Source: Bin75 sp965212135
GTDB lineage: Bacteria > Nitrospirota > Nitrospiria > Nitrospirales > UBA8639
Length of the DNA stretch: 64,000 bases
Assembly (NCBI GenBank): GCA_965212135.1
Contig: OZ243044.1
Span: forward strand, 1,240,001 to 1,304,000
Direction: 5' to 3'
The notes under the pieces are model-generated. The model saw only the letters and a program-made list of their open reading frames with translations, was not told where the DNA came from and searched no databases. Every line of letters starts with the position of its first letter. Within the stretch, counting starts at the first letter, position 1. The position numbers and the translations under genes are program-made. Shown piece by piece: positions 9,950-18,483 of the stretch.

Positions 9950-10711
9950 CTACATAAACTTCATGAACTTCTCTTTGGCTTCATCCATGAGGGCGGCGGT
10001 GACGGTGGGCGCGCCGCGCTCCTGGGCCAGCCGCTCAATTTCCTTGCGGGCCATGGGTTGAATGAAGTCCGGAATGTTCTGCATCCGCTGTTCGGCTTCC
10101 GGGGACCAGGTCATGCCGGTTGAGGAATTTTTGGAATCATCCATGACTTGAAGCGTGACGGTCGTATAGCCGTGTTTTCGCGCATAGGCTTCCACGCTGC
10201 CCTTGACCATCGGCTGCACAAACGACGGCAACGCGCCCAACCGCTCCTGCGCGTCGGCGCTCCATTGCAGGTCGGATGATGGTGCGCCGGTACCCGTAGA
10301 AGTCCCGCCGGTCGTGAGTCCCATTTGCGCCACCACCGCCGAAAAGGGGCATCCCCCGGACTGCTCGTCGCTTTTTGCGGGCGCGCCAGTGGCCGCGGCC
10401 GCGGGCGCGGGCGCGCTTTGCCCCGCCTGAATTTTGTCGTTCAGATAGGCCGCCATGGAACCCGCCGCCGGGGCGCTGACTTCTTCTTTCAACCCGCCCC
10501 GCGTCATTTCGAGCGGCGCCGCCTCTTCGGTGCGCCCACCAAGCTGGACGCCAAGCGAACTGACCATTTGTGTCTCGCCGGGATTCGTCACCATGGAAAA
10601 CTTCGCGTCGCAGGAACCGCAGGTGAAAAACACCCCCAGCGACCCTTCCGCCGGTTTTTCCACTTTCTGAAACGTCATATAGGTTTCGCAATTCAAGCAG
10701 ACAAATTTCAT
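9950..10711 (-). CDS. Zinc-ribbon protein with two PCP_red-type domains
   Basis: 253 residues. The N-terminus has CLNC and CGSC (residues 5-8 and 32-35), a likely zinc ribbon. A low-complexity Ala/Gly/Pro linker follows, then CPFS. The C-terminal half has two copies of the same roughly 45-residue module: WSADAQERLGALPSFVQPMVKG...YARKHG and WSPEAEQRMQNIPDFIQPMARK...LAQERG. That module matches the short domain first named from a protochlorophyllide reductase subunit (PCP_red), which also occurs in non-photosynthetic bacteria and has been linked to Fe-S or light-independent reductase proteins. An Mrp-type ATPase lies in the same orientation at 11159-12073, so a role with metal clusters is plausible but inferred. 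No catalytic motif is visible. Confidence 0.75.
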   Translation of the reverse strand: MKFVCLNCETYMTFQKVEKPAEGSLGVFFTCGSCDAKFSMVTNPGETQMVSSLGVQLGGRTEEAAPLEMTRGGLKEEVSAPAAGSMAAYLNDKIQAGQSAPAPAAAATGAPAKSDEQSGGCPFSAVVAQMGLTTGGTSTGTGAPSSDLQWSADAQERLGALPSFVQPMVKGSVEAYARKHGYTTVTLQVMDDSKNSSTGMTWSPEAEQRMQNIPDFIQPMARKEIERLAQERGAPTVTAALMDEAKEKFMKFM

Positions 10712-10771
10712 AACGGCCTCACGCGAAAATTAAGTTGGATTCCCCTTGCAGGATTTGGCATTTTTCAGTTC

Positions 10772-11068
10772 CTACAACGCATCACGGCGATTGTTGGCGC
10801 TTTCAATTGCCGCACCTCTCTCAAGCGAATTCCCTATGCCAAAATCACCCAATGCAGCCAGCACGTCTCTCCCGCTAAACTCGCTCTCTTTATTCACATG
10901 ATCAACAAACCCTCGCACTTTCGCTATTTCAAGGTCAATCTCTCTGCATGACATCGTTTCTTTTTCATACGCCGTTAGAGTACCTTGGCGGCCATAGTGC
11001 TTAGTAGCGCAACCAAGCATACTTAGGGAAAGCCCAATAACGATTACAGTGGATATGAACATTTTCAT
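10772..11068 (-). CDS. Small putative lipoprotein
   Basis: 98 residues. A signal sequence with hydrophobic core VIVIGLSLSMLG precedes the lipobox cysteine at residue 20 (LGCA), predicting lipidation and membrane anchoring. The mature part is short, charged and without recognised domains. A 28-codon frame ends in an ATGA overlap with its start (11065-11151), too little to call a gene. It lies between the Mrp ATPase and PCP_red genes in the same orientation. I do not recognise the family. Confidence 0.6.
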   Translation of the reverse strand: MKMFISTVIVIGLSLSMLGCATKHYGRQGTLTAYEKETMSCREIDLEIAKVRGFVDHVNKESEFSGRDVLAALGDFGIGNSLERGAAIESANNRRDAL

Positions 11069-11158
11069 TCTCTCTCTATCCTGTAAAACTCGTGACTCAA
11101 GCTCGTCGTTGCCGGCCTTGCCTTCACATCTTTCAAAGGAACGGTCACCATGTTTTGC

Positions 11159-12073
11159 CTACAGCTTTTCGGCCAGCACTTTTCTGTAATCCACAATTGA
11201 TTGCATACGCCCCGCAATGTCATCGTACCGCTGGTTGGTCGGATAGTCCGCATCCAGCAACGGGGCGCCTTTGTCAAAGGTTTTGGCAAAGTTCCGGTCA
11301 AAGGGAATGCGGCCAAGCAACGGGAGATTGAGGGCGCGACACATGCCTTCGGTGTCGCCGTCAAACAGCTCATGCTCGACGCCGCAGGACGGGCACCGGT
11401 AGCGGCTCATGTTTTCAACGACGCCCAACACGGTCATGCCCAGTTCCGTCGCATAGCCGATTGACTTTTGCACCACCGCCGAGGCCACTTCCGACGGCGT
11501 GGTGACCACGACCGCGCCGGCCAGGTCGGGCAGGAAACCGGCGAGGACGGGCGGTTTATCCGCGGCGGCGCCCGGGGGCAGGTCGGCCAGCAGGTAATCC
11601 AGGTCGCCCCAGAGAATATCGGCGAGGAACTCCCGGATCACGTTCATTTCCGTCAGCCCCAGCCAGACGGGACTCAAATCCATCGGGCCTTTCCACCGAA
11701 CCGGCGCCGATTCATGGAGCAGGAAATCCATGGACGCCACCTTGATGCCATACGGCCCTTCCGGCGGTCGCGCGCCGTCCGGCGTGACCTCAAGCCCCTT
11801 GCCGTGCATGCCCATCATGCGGGGCACACAAGGCCCGTTGAGATCCACGTCAATGATGCCGACTTTGCGGCCCTGTCGTCCCAACGCCAGAGCCAGGTTG
11901 ACCGTGGTCATGCTCTTGCCGACCCCGCCTTTGCCGCTCATCACCGCAATCTTGTGCGTAATCCCCGACATGCGATCCCGGACTTGCCGGGTCTGCTGCG
12001 TGATTTGCTGCACGACCTTGGCGTCGTCGGTGTACTGCAATTTCCCCAAAATGCTTTTCAGATCTTTTTCCAT
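11159..12073 (-). CDS. Mrp/ApbC-type P-loop ATPase
   Basis: 304 residues. The deviant Walker A GKGGVGKS (about 46-53) and IIDVDLNGP mark the Mrp/NBP35 branch of the MinD/ParA family, which carry or insert iron-sulfur clusters. A CPSC motif near residue 229 supplies the paired cysteines that hold the bridging cluster in the dimer. The N-terminal segment has no clear MIP18/DUF59 domain, only a short helical lead-in. The gene stands upstream of the lipoprotein and PCP_red genes in one orientation. Assignment to Fe-S handling rather than chromosome partition rests on the CxxC and the DLNGP sequence. Confidence 0.88.
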   Translation of the reverse strand: MEKDLKSILGKLQYTDDAKVVQQITQQTRQVRDRMSGITHKIAVMSGKGGVGKSMTTVNLALALGRQGRKVGIIDVDLNGPCVPRMMGMHGKGLEVTPDGARPPEGPYGIKVASMDFLLHESAPVRWKGPMDLSPVWLGLTEMNVIREFLADILWGDLDYLLADLPPGAAADKPPVLAGFLPDLAGAVVVTTPSEVASAVVQKSIGYATELGMTVLGVVENMSRYRCPSCGVEHELFDGDTEGMCRALNLPLLGRIPFDRNFAKTFDKGAPLLDADYPTNQRYDDIAGRMQSIVDYRKVLAEKL

Positions 12074-12239
12074 GTTTGTTCCACGGCGTGATTGTCGCGT
12101 GTCACAACATCCAGACTGTCCAGTCGGACTTGCGGGAGAAACGCTAGCATAAGGATTTTCGGCCAGTCAATTGACGGGCGGCCACGGAGCACAGCCGCAA
12201 GGGAGGGCGGCGGCAACCCCGTTGGACGGCGCGCGGGTA

Positions 12240-12626
12240 TCAGCCATGGAGCATGACGTCCGCGGCCAACAGGACGGCGAGGAACAGCGCCATCATGCCG
12301 TTGCACCGATGCAGCCAGAGCGGCCAATGGCCGAGCCATTGCAGCATCCGGTCTCGAAACGACTCGGAGGCCCCGAGAATCGCACACCCTTTGACCACGC
12401 CGATCACGCCGCACGCGACCCACAGCCAGAATCCTTTGAGGTGAGACGTGCCGACGATCAAGAGCAGCCCGATCAGCAACGCGGCCTGCGCGGCCCAAAA
12501 CCGCCACCAGACGTCGCGGAACATGCGTGCGGCCCATGTCACCGCCAGCGCGGGCACGATGGCAATCACCAATCCCGACGCACCCCAGACGACGCTGATC
12601 AATCCAATAATGACCGATGTGCCCAA
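12240..12626 (-). CDS. Small four-helix membrane protein, paralogue of its neighbour
   Basis: 128 residues from a TTG start with a preceding AGAAAGGG sequence. There are four predicted membrane segments (about 4-27, 44-60, 66-84 and 107-126). It aligns over most of its length with the product of the adjacent 12639-13025 gene, also 128 residues. Shared features are a central G-x-x-VVKG and similarly placed aromatic residues. The two genes are 12 bases apart and look like a tandem duplication. The function is unknown; small membrane proteins of this shape are often annotated only as hypothetical. Confidence 0.6.
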   Translation of the reverse strand: MGTSVIIGLISVVWGASGLVIAIVPALAVTWAARMFRDVWWRFWAAQAALLIGLLLIVGTSHLKGFWLWVACGVIGVVKGCAILGASESFRDRMLQWLGHWPLWLHRCNGMMALFLAVLLAADVMLHG

Positions 12627-12638
12627 AGCACCCTTTCT

Positions 12639-13025
12639 TTACCGCGGCTCAAATCCGCCCAGAGCATGGATCAGTAGAAGGGAGAGCGCACACAATCCCA
12701 GCCCCCAAAACCGATAATCCACCGCCTCCCGGTTCAAACACCACGCGACAACGGCATGGCGCGTGTCATCATCCGCCAAAAGAAAAAATCCCCCCTTCAC
12801 CACCATGGCCGCACCCGCCGCCAGCCATAAGACGTGGTAGGCCAGACCGGGAGATTCAAGGAGCAGAATGAGTCCCGCGACCAGGGTGACTCCCGACCAT
12901 GTCGTCATGGCGGGGAAGGCCGTGAAGACGTGCCGCATCCGTCCAATGATCCACAGAGGCGCCACCACCAGGACCAACCCATCAGCCAGCCACAATCCCG
13001 CAATTGCCATCAGGAGCCAGGTCAT
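12639..13025 (-). CDS. Small four-helix membrane protein, paralogue of its neighbour
   Basis: 128 residues when started at the ATG at 13025. The frame stays open upstream to 13313, but that part is arginine-rich and non-hydrophobic, unlike a real membrane protein start. Four membrane helices are visible (about 2-25, 41-54, 58-80 and 104-122), with AAMVVKGGFFLL corresponding to GVIGVVKGCAIL of the neighbour. It probably arose by duplication and is co-transcribed with 12240-12626. No function can be assigned. Confidence 0.6.
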   Translation of the reverse strand: MTWLLMAIAGLWLADGLVLVVAPLWIIGRMRHVFTAFPAMTTWSGVTLVAGLILLLESPGLAYHVLWLAAGAAMVVKGGFFLLADDDTRHAVVAWCLNREAVDYRFWGLGLCALSLLLIHALGGFEPR

Positions 13026-13199
13026 CGCCTTGAACCGACCAGTCTCGTTCCCTTCAGGACGGTATGACAAAAAAATTCCGCAACCAGCTTGTTCTGCACC
13101 AGAGCGCCGTGTCAAGAACGGCGCTTGCCCCGGCCATGGTCGCCTGCGTATGCTGGGACGAGTCGCCACGGCCCTTTGTATTGGCGCACCGAGTCCATT

Positions 13200-13706
13200 A
13201 TGACCGATCCCGTCCATCAGACGGCGAAAGACCTCGTTGCCCTCATCCCTCCGGCCGTCGCACCGGATTTCCTTGAGGAATACGGACTCTCTCTGACTCA
13301 ACAGCAGGCTCAAGCCATCACGAAAACGTTGCTTTCGCTAAGCATCTATTGGATGACCTGCGCCATTCGCGTGAGCATCCCGGAGCCGGCGTGCGGCCGG
13401 ATGCACCAGGTCATTCAGGAACAGATCCGTGAAAAATGGGGCAGCAAATTCGGGCTGGTCCACGTGCCGATTGAGCCGTGTCTTGCCGGAATGGCCGGAC
13501 AGCATCAGACGTGGGAACACCTGAACCGGCAGGGCGGGGAACCCATTGCGGTCTTGAGTGAAGCGGCCAGACGTCTTGAGGCCGACAATATTATCGCTTC
13601 CCGGGATGAGCAGAAAATCCTGGCGGTGTTTCTTGACCTCGTGCCCGTTGAAGAGATAGGAGAGCGCGTCGCCGAACTTGAACAAAGCCTGCGGCCGATA
13701 CTCTAG
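13200..13706 (+). CDS. Hypothetical cytoplasmic protein
   Basis: 168 residues from ATG 13200. The frame is open upstream to 13089, but those codons give an Arg/Pro-rich segment that resembles a translated repeat (SPAYAGTS), so the later start is preferred. The protein is soluble and mostly helical, with a middle segment GSKFGLVHVPIEPCLAG and an acidic C-terminal helix (VPVEEIGERVAELEQSL). I do not recognise a family. It is convergent with gpmA, with 21 bases between the stops. Confidence 0.65.
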   Translation: MTDPVHQTAKDLVALIPPAVAPDFLEEYGLSLTQQQAQAITKTLLSLSIYWMTCAIRVSIPEPACGRMHQVIQEQIREKWGSKFGLVHVPIEPCLAGMAGQHQTWEHLNRQGGEPIAVLSEAARRLEADNIIASRDEQKILAVFLDLVPVEEIGERVAELEQSLRPIL

Positions 13707-13727
13707 GCCCATCCGGGCACGCGACGG

Positions 13728-14333
13728 TTACAAAGACCGATGGGCCTCCACGCGGCCCTGATCATCACACTCATAGACCAGCGGGACACCCGTGGGAATG
13801 TTCAGATCAAGCACGTCTTCCCGTGAGAGTGCGCGCAGGTGCATAACGAGCGCGCGCAAGCTGTTCCCATGCGCCACCACCAACAGCGTCTTCCCCGGAG
13901 CCAGTCCCGGCCGGATATGACGCTGGTAATAAGGAATCACGCGTTCGGCCGTGTCGTGCAGGCTTTCCCCGCCCGGAGGACGCACGTCATAACTTCTCCG
14001 CCACAATTTCACCTGTTCGTCTCCGTATCGTTCAGCCGTTTCCGCCTTATTCAGCCCCTGCAAGTCCCCGTACATCCGTTCATTCAGGGCCTGGGTTTTT
14101 TCAATCGGGAGATGGGACTGGCCAATAACCTCCAACACAATTTCCAGGGTTCTGACGGCGCGGGTCAACACAGAGGTAAAGGCCCGTTCAAATCGAAAGG
14201 CCCGCAATTTCTCCCCCGCCTCCCGGGCCTCTTGTTCACCGTGTGGGCTTAAGGGAACATCCACCCACCCGGTAAACCGATTTTCACGGTTCCACTGGGA
14301 TTCGCCGTGGCGAATCAAGACGATTCGTTGCAT
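13728..14333 (-). CDS. gpmA: 2,3-bisphosphoglycerate-dependent phosphoglycerate mutase
   Basis: 201 residues from ATG 14333, interconverting 3- and 2-phosphoglycerate in glycolysis and gluconeogenesis. The phosphohistidine motif LIRHGESQWN is at 6-15 (His9). MYGDLQGLNK, the substrate loop RRSYDVRPPGGESL and the second histidine motif VVAHGNSLRALV are all present. The frame extends to 14405, but the extra residues are not conserved in type, and the conserved start MQRIVLIRHG fixes the ATG. It is shorter than the roughly 230-250 residues of some GpmA proteins, lacking a C-terminal tail. It is divergent from the gene at 14479. Confidence 0.93.
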   Translation of the reverse strand: MQRIVLIRHGESQWNRENRFTGWVDVPLSPHGEQEAREAGEKLRAFRFERAFTSVLTRAVRTLEIVLEVIGQSHLPIEKTQALNERMYGDLQGLNKAETAERYGDEQVKLWRRSYDVRPPGGESLHDTAERVIPYYQRHIRPGLAPGKTLLVVAHGNSLRALVMHLRALSREDVLDLNIPTGVPLVYECDDQGRVEAHRSL

Positions 14334-14478
14334 GCTTCCCTCGCTCGACGACGACCCATGCCCCTTGCTCAAAGCCGCTCCCGTCCTTGCGTTGCATCCC
14401 GGCACCCCGTACCATCCCGACCACGTTCCCCGACCCGCATGGGACCCTGAACGCTCTTCCTGTCCGCTGACGGCGCGT

Positions 14479-15303
14479 ATGGCTCAACCCGATCTCCCGC
14501 AACTCAATGCCCGGTGGTGGATGGCGCTGGCCCGACGCCTCAACATCGAAGATCAAGTCGGGCAATTCTTTCACAATGCGAACAGGCCCCCCGGGATGCT
14601 TGACCGCGTGGCGGAAGTCCATGGAGACATCCATTACATTTTGTTTGTCCTGGTCCGCCATTGGATTCCCATCGTCCTGCCTCCGCCGGGACGGGAACGC
14701 ATGTCCAAACATGATCCGGATTACTGGCTGGAATCGGCCAGGATCCTGGAGACGGCGACCATCCGCTTGCGCGAACTCAAACCCCTGATTGACCTGCTGA
14801 CCACCGCCAACCCTTTTGACCACGGGAAAGCGGCCGCCGCGCCGCCGGTGATCGAAGTCGAATTAGCCAACATGCTGCAAGGCATTGCCGAAGTCGCCGG
14901 CAGCTATGGAGGCCCGGATTATACGTCAATCATCAAAAACTTCGACCCCGTTCCTCTTTGCCAAACGCAACCCTTCAAACACAATAAAAAACACAGCGCC
15001 GAGCTGTGGGTCGTGTTTCTGCTCCGCGAATATTTTCGAACCCTGGGGATGGGAAAAGACCGCTACTGGCCGCTGATCGCGGACGTGGTGGCCGCCGCCG
15101 GCATTCGCCAGCCCAACGACCATCCGTTGACGGCCGGCGAACTCAAATCGTGGTGGATGAAGAATTGGCCGCGGACCTACACCATGTTAAAGGAAAAAAG
15201 CGACGGGCCTCTCACCGGCCATACGGCCTACCAAAGCGACTATGAATGGTTTCAGGCATGGTTCGCGTGGGAACGGTCTCAATCCGCGACCGCCGACCGC
15301 TGA
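14479..15303 (+). CDS. Hypothetical protein
   Basis: 274 residues if begun at ATG 14479. The frame is open from 14332, but that start would overlap the gpmA start and adds a Pro-rich segment. The protein is soluble, with several tryptophans (RWWMALARRL, KSWWMKNWPRTYTML, YEWFQAWFAWE) and a middle region containing IKNFDPVPLCQ. It resembles no family I can name. It is convergent with the DUF2628 gene, with 16 bases between stops. Confidence 0.6.
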   Translation: MAQPDLPQLNARWWMALARRLNIEDQVGQFFHNANRPPGMLDRVAEVHGDIHYILFVLVRHWIPIVLPPPGRERMSKHDPDYWLESARILETATIRLRELKPLIDLLTTANPFDHGKAAAAPPVIEVELANMLQGIAEVAGSYGGPDYTSIIKNFDPVPLCQTQPFKHNKKHSAELWVVFLLREYFRTLGMGKDRYWPLIADVVAAAGIRQPNDHPLTAGELKSWWMKNWPRTYTMLKEKSDGPLTGHTAYQSDYEWFQAWFAWERSQSATADR

Positions 15304-15319
15304 TGCTGACTCGCAGCCG

Positions 15320-16012
15320 CTACAAGATCTGACGATCCCCCACTCCCTCCCTGGGCAACGGAAAATCCTGTTGTTCGAGAGACGGCTCACCCATCATCGC
15401 CACGAAGAATCCGATTTTCAGCAAGAGAGACGCGGCCACCAGCCATAACACGTACGGCTGCGCGCCCCCCGCATCGGCCAGCTCGCGCATGCGCGCCGCC
15501 GGGTCGGGCCCCGCCTGCGCTTTCACCTTCAGAAAAATATCTTTCAAGTGCCAGTAATACACGTAATTGGCGCTCGTCCCGGCAATGACGGACCACACAA
15601 TCGGCACCGTGATATCCGCGGTGACAAACACGGAAATGATGGGACCGACCAAATAGACCAACGCAAACAGGTACATCTTGCGATACAGAAACCAAAGAAA
15701 AGGCTCGATTAAAAAGGGCGCCCAGTTCCACGTGAACGCGAACCGAGGGCCTTCCGCGGAGTGAAATCGTTGAAACATCCGCTGGTAATATTCCCAGGCG
15801 GGACGCCACGACCAGCCGCCGCTCCACAGAAATTGCAAACAGCGGCCGGAACCGATCAACACCCGCCAGTACTGCTCCTCGTCGGGACTCGTCTCCGTGG
15901 AATCGGCCGGCGGAGCGGACGCGGCGGCCTCGTCGGGAAATTTTTCCCCGCATTGCAGGCAAAACCGGGCGCCATCGGGATTGTGTTGTTGGCAGGAACC
16001 GCAGGCTCTCAT
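15320..16012 (-). CDS. Zinc-ribbon DUF2628 membrane protein
   Basis: 230 residues. The N-terminal ribbon has CGSC and CLQCG (residues 4-7 and 18-22), then an acidic Ala/Pro linker. The middle carries the DUF2628 signature WNWAPFLIEPFLWFLYRK, followed by membrane helices (about 117-133, 135-150 and 195-212). DUF2628 proteins are small inner-membrane proteins of unknown function, often with a zinc ribbon in front. It is divergent from argD across about 185 bases. Confidence 0.8.
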   Translation of the reverse strand: MRACGSCQQHNPDGARFCLQCGEKFPDEAAASAPPADSTETSPDEEQYWRVLIGSGRCLQFLWSGGWSWRPAWEYYQRMFQRFHSAEGPRFAFTWNWAPFLIEPFLWFLYRKMYLFALVYLVGPIISVFVTADITVPIVWSVIAGTSANYVYYWHLKDIFLKVKAQAGPDPAARMRELADAGGAQPYVLWLVAASLLLKIGFFVAMMGEPSLEQQDFPLPREGVGDRQIL

Positions 16013-16115
16013 GTCGTGAGGTTATACCATGTGACGATTCAAGAAGGCCACCGGTAGGCGTTGTTTCCTTCTCGCCCATTGTGACGTTTCTCATGGACAA
16101 TTCGCAAGACGCACG

Positions 16116-16140
16116 CGAGGGCGAGGCCCTCGTTTATATT
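16116..16140 (+). terminator. Hairpin with U-rich tail upstream of argD (possible attenuator)
   Basis: A perfect 7-bp GC-rich stem (CGAGGGC / GCCCTCG, 16116-16122 and 16126-16132) with loop GAG is followed by TTTATATT. No plus-strand gene ends just before it, so if it acts as a terminator it would be a leader attenuator for the arginine cluster. Only the sequence shape supports this. Confidence 0.35.
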
Positions 16141-16197
16141 GCGCGACCGAGAACCCCTATGCTAGATTCGCCTGTATTCTCGCGTGGTTTCATCGCA

Positions 16198-17451
16198 ATG
16201 CTGACGGAAGAACTTCAACAACGCACGGCCCGGACGATCATGAACACCTACGCCCGATTACCCGTCAGTCTGGTGCGGGGCAAAGGGTGCAAGGTCTATG
16301 ACGCCGAAGACCGGGAATATCTGGACTTTGTGGCCGGCATCGCGGTCAATGCGCTCGGGCATGGCCATCCCGATCTGGTGACCGCCATCGAGCGACAGGC
16401 GCGACACCTCCTTCATACGTCCAATTTGTTTTATTCCGAACCGCAAACGCGTCTCGCCGAGCGCCTGGTCGCGCATTCCTTTGCCGGGAAAGTCTTCTTC
16501 TGCAACAGCGGCGCGGAAGCCAACGAAGCCGCGATCAAACTGGCCAGAAAATATGCCTTCCACAAATACGGGCCGGCCCGCCACGAGATCATCACCATGA
16601 ACCATTCCTTTCACGGCCGCACGCTGGCCACCCTGGCCGCGACCGGACAGGCCGGCATGCGGCACGGGTTCGCCCCGCTCCCGCAAGGGTTTCAGTATGC
16701 CGACTTGAACGATATCGCCTCGATTGAACGCCGCATGGATGCACGCACCGCGGCGGTCATGCTTGAACCGGTCCAGGGCGAGGGCGGCGTGGTGGTGGCG
16801 GATCGCTCATTCCTGGAACAGGTGCGGCAACTCTGCCGCGACCGCGGCGTGCTGTTGATTTTCGACGAAATTCAGACGGGAATGGGGAGAACCGGCACCC
16901 TCTTTGCCTATGAACACTATCAGGTACAGCCCGATATCATGACCCTGGCCAAGGGGCTGGGCGGCGGACTGCCTATCGGCGCCTGTCTGGCGACCGATGA
17001 AGTGGCCCAGGCGTTTGATCCGGGATCGCATGGTTCCACGTTCGGCGGCAATCCCCTGGCCTGTGCCGCCGCTCTGGCCGTGTTCAAAGCCCTGCTGGAC
17101 GACCGGCTTCTTGAACGCAGTCAGGCCATGGGGGAGTATCTGCACAAAGGTCTGCAAGCCCTGCGGAGCCAATGCTCCCTGATTACGGACGTGCGCGGCC
17201 TGGGCCTCCTGCAGGGCATGGAACTTTCCGGCGACGGGCAGCGTACCGTTCAGGACTGCCTGGCTCGCCGTGTGCTGATCAACTGCACGATGGAGAACGT
17301 CCTTCGCTTCATGCCGCCGCTGATTGTGACCAGGGGCGAGATTGATCGCGTACTGGACGTCCTGTCCGGCGTGTTGACGAAACAACTCGAAGCGCAGTCG
17401 TCAATGAAGAAGGGCGGAACGGATGTTGCACGCCAAGCCATGCGGGACTGA
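16198..17451 (+). CDS. argD: Acetylornithine aminotransferase
   Basis: 417 residues from ATG 16198; the open frame begins at 16081 but the added residues are not family-like. A class III PLP aminotransferase converting N-acetylglutamate semialdehyde to N-acetylornithine. Visible features are FFCNSGAEANEAAIKLAR, NHSFHGRT, EPVQGEGGV, LIFDEIQTGMGRTG and the PLP-lysine motif TLAKGLGGGLPIG. The same fold serves succinyl-diaminopimelate transamination, and in a neighbourhood with dapA/dapB a dual role is possible. First gene of argD-argF-argG-argH, with argF starting 3 bases after the stop. Confidence 0.94.
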   Translation: MLTEELQQRTARTIMNTYARLPVSLVRGKGCKVYDAEDREYLDFVAGIAVNALGHGHPDLVTAIERQARHLLHTSNLFYSEPQTRLAERLVAHSFAGKVFFCNSGAEANEAAIKLARKYAFHKYGPARHEIITMNHSFHGRTLATLAATGQAGMRHGFAPLPQGFQYADLNDIASIERRMDARTAAVMLEPVQGEGGVVVADRSFLEQVRQLCRDRGVLLIFDEIQTGMGRTGTLFAYEHYQVQPDIMTLAKGLGGGLPIGACLATDEVAQAFDPGSHGSTFGGNPLACAAALAVFKALLDDRLLERSQAMGEYLHKGLQALRSQCSLITDVRGLGLLQGMELSGDGQRTVQDCLARRVLINCTMENVLRFMPPLIVTRGEIDRVLDVLSGVLTKQLEAQSSMKKGGTDVARQAMRD

Positions 17452-17454
17452 TTC

Positions 17455-18459
17455 ATGACCACGACTCTGGGACGTGCCATTCCCGACCACGGCGCTTTGA
17501 CGCCCGCGCACGCGACGCCCCCGACCGGCGCCAAGGACTTGCTGACCGTGGCCGACATTCCCAGGGATCACGTCTTGCACCTTCTGCAGGTGGCGCGCGA
17601 TCTCAAAGCCGCGCCTCGCCAGGGCCGGGCCGCCCAATGGCTGGCGGGACTGACGCTGGGTTTGATTTTTGAGAAACCCTCCACCCGCACACGGGTGTCC
17701 TTTGAAGCGGGCATGGCTCAACTGGGCGGACATACCGTGTTCCTCACGGCGGACACTATCCAGCTTAGCCGGGGGGAGAGTCTCGGCGACACCGCCTTGG
17801 TGTTGTCACGGTATCTTGACGGACTCGTGGTGCGCACGTTTGAGCAATCGTCACTGGAAGAATGGGCCCGCTACGCGACCATTCCCGTCATCAACGGATT
17901 GACGGACCTGTGCCATCCCTGTCAGGCCCTGGCCGATCTCTTGACCATTCTGGAAGCCAAAGGCTCGTTCAAAGGGCTCAAACTCGCGTACGTCGGGGAT
18001 GGGAATAATATCGCGCATTCCCTCATTGAAGCCGGGGCCAAGGTGGGCATGCACGTCGCGATTGGATGCCCGCCGCAGTATCAACCCGATCCCGCGATCG
18101 TCACGCGAAGCCGGGCAGAAGCCGCCCAAACGGGCGCGACGATTGACATGACCCATGATCCGGCGGCGGCCGCCGACCAGGCCGACGTGCTCTATACCGA
18201 CGTCTGGACGAGTATGGGGCAAGAGCGCGAACAGGCCGAACGAGTGAAGACGCTGGCCCCCTACCAGCTGAATGAAACACTGCTTGCCCGCGCCAAACCG
18301 TCGGCGATGGTGTTCCATTGCCTGCCGGCCCACCGGGATGAGGAAATTACCGCGGCGGTGCTGGACGGCCCTCAATCCATGGTTCTGGAGCAAGCGGAAA
18401 ACCGCCTCCACGTTCAAAAAGCAATCTTAACGGAGTGGCTTGGTCGGCCCTGGTCCTGA
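17455..18459 (+). CDS. argF: Ornithine carbamoyltransferase
   Basis: 334 residues. It transfers the carbamoyl group from carbamoyl phosphate to ornithine, giving citrulline. The carbamoyl-phosphate motif STRTR is at 76-80. The ornithine-side motifs LCHPCQALADLLT and FHCLPAHR are intact, and DVWTSMGQE places it among ornithine rather than aspartate transcarbamylases. About 25 extra N-terminal residues precede the usual start of the domain (KDLLTVADIP). ATG 17455 sits just after the argD stop, suggesting translational linkage. argG follows after 24 bases. Confidence 0.96.
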   Translation: MTTTLGRAIPDHGALTPAHATPPTGAKDLLTVADIPRDHVLHLLQVARDLKAAPRQGRAAQWLAGLTLGLIFEKPSTRTRVSFEAGMAQLGGHTVFLTADTIQLSRGESLGDTALVLSRYLDGLVVRTFEQSSLEEWARYATIPVINGLTDLCHPCQALADLLTILEAKGSFKGLKLAYVGDGNNIAHSLIEAGAKVGMHVAIGCPPQYQPDPAIVTRSRAEAAQTGATIDMTHDPAAAADQADVLYTDVWTSMGQEREQAERVKTLAPYQLNETLLARAKPSAMVFHCLPAHRDEEITAAVLDGPQSMVLEQAENRLHVQKAILTEWLGRPWS

Positions 18460-18483
18460 AGGCCGTCACGCCCGCAATGCGCT

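Noticed and set aside
11065..11151. 28-codon frame overlapping the lipoprotein start by ATGA
   Set aside because: Too short, no clear ribosome-binding site and no recognisable sequence; possible leader peptide but not supportable.
13120..13165. Possible diverged copy of the palindromic repeat upstream of the 13200 gene
   Set aside because: The translated text resembles the repeat, but the palindrome has mismatches and similarity is weak.
13026..13313. Upstream extension of the membrane protein at 12639
   Set aside because: Arg/Pro-rich and not membrane-like; the paralogue starts at the equivalent of ATG 13025.
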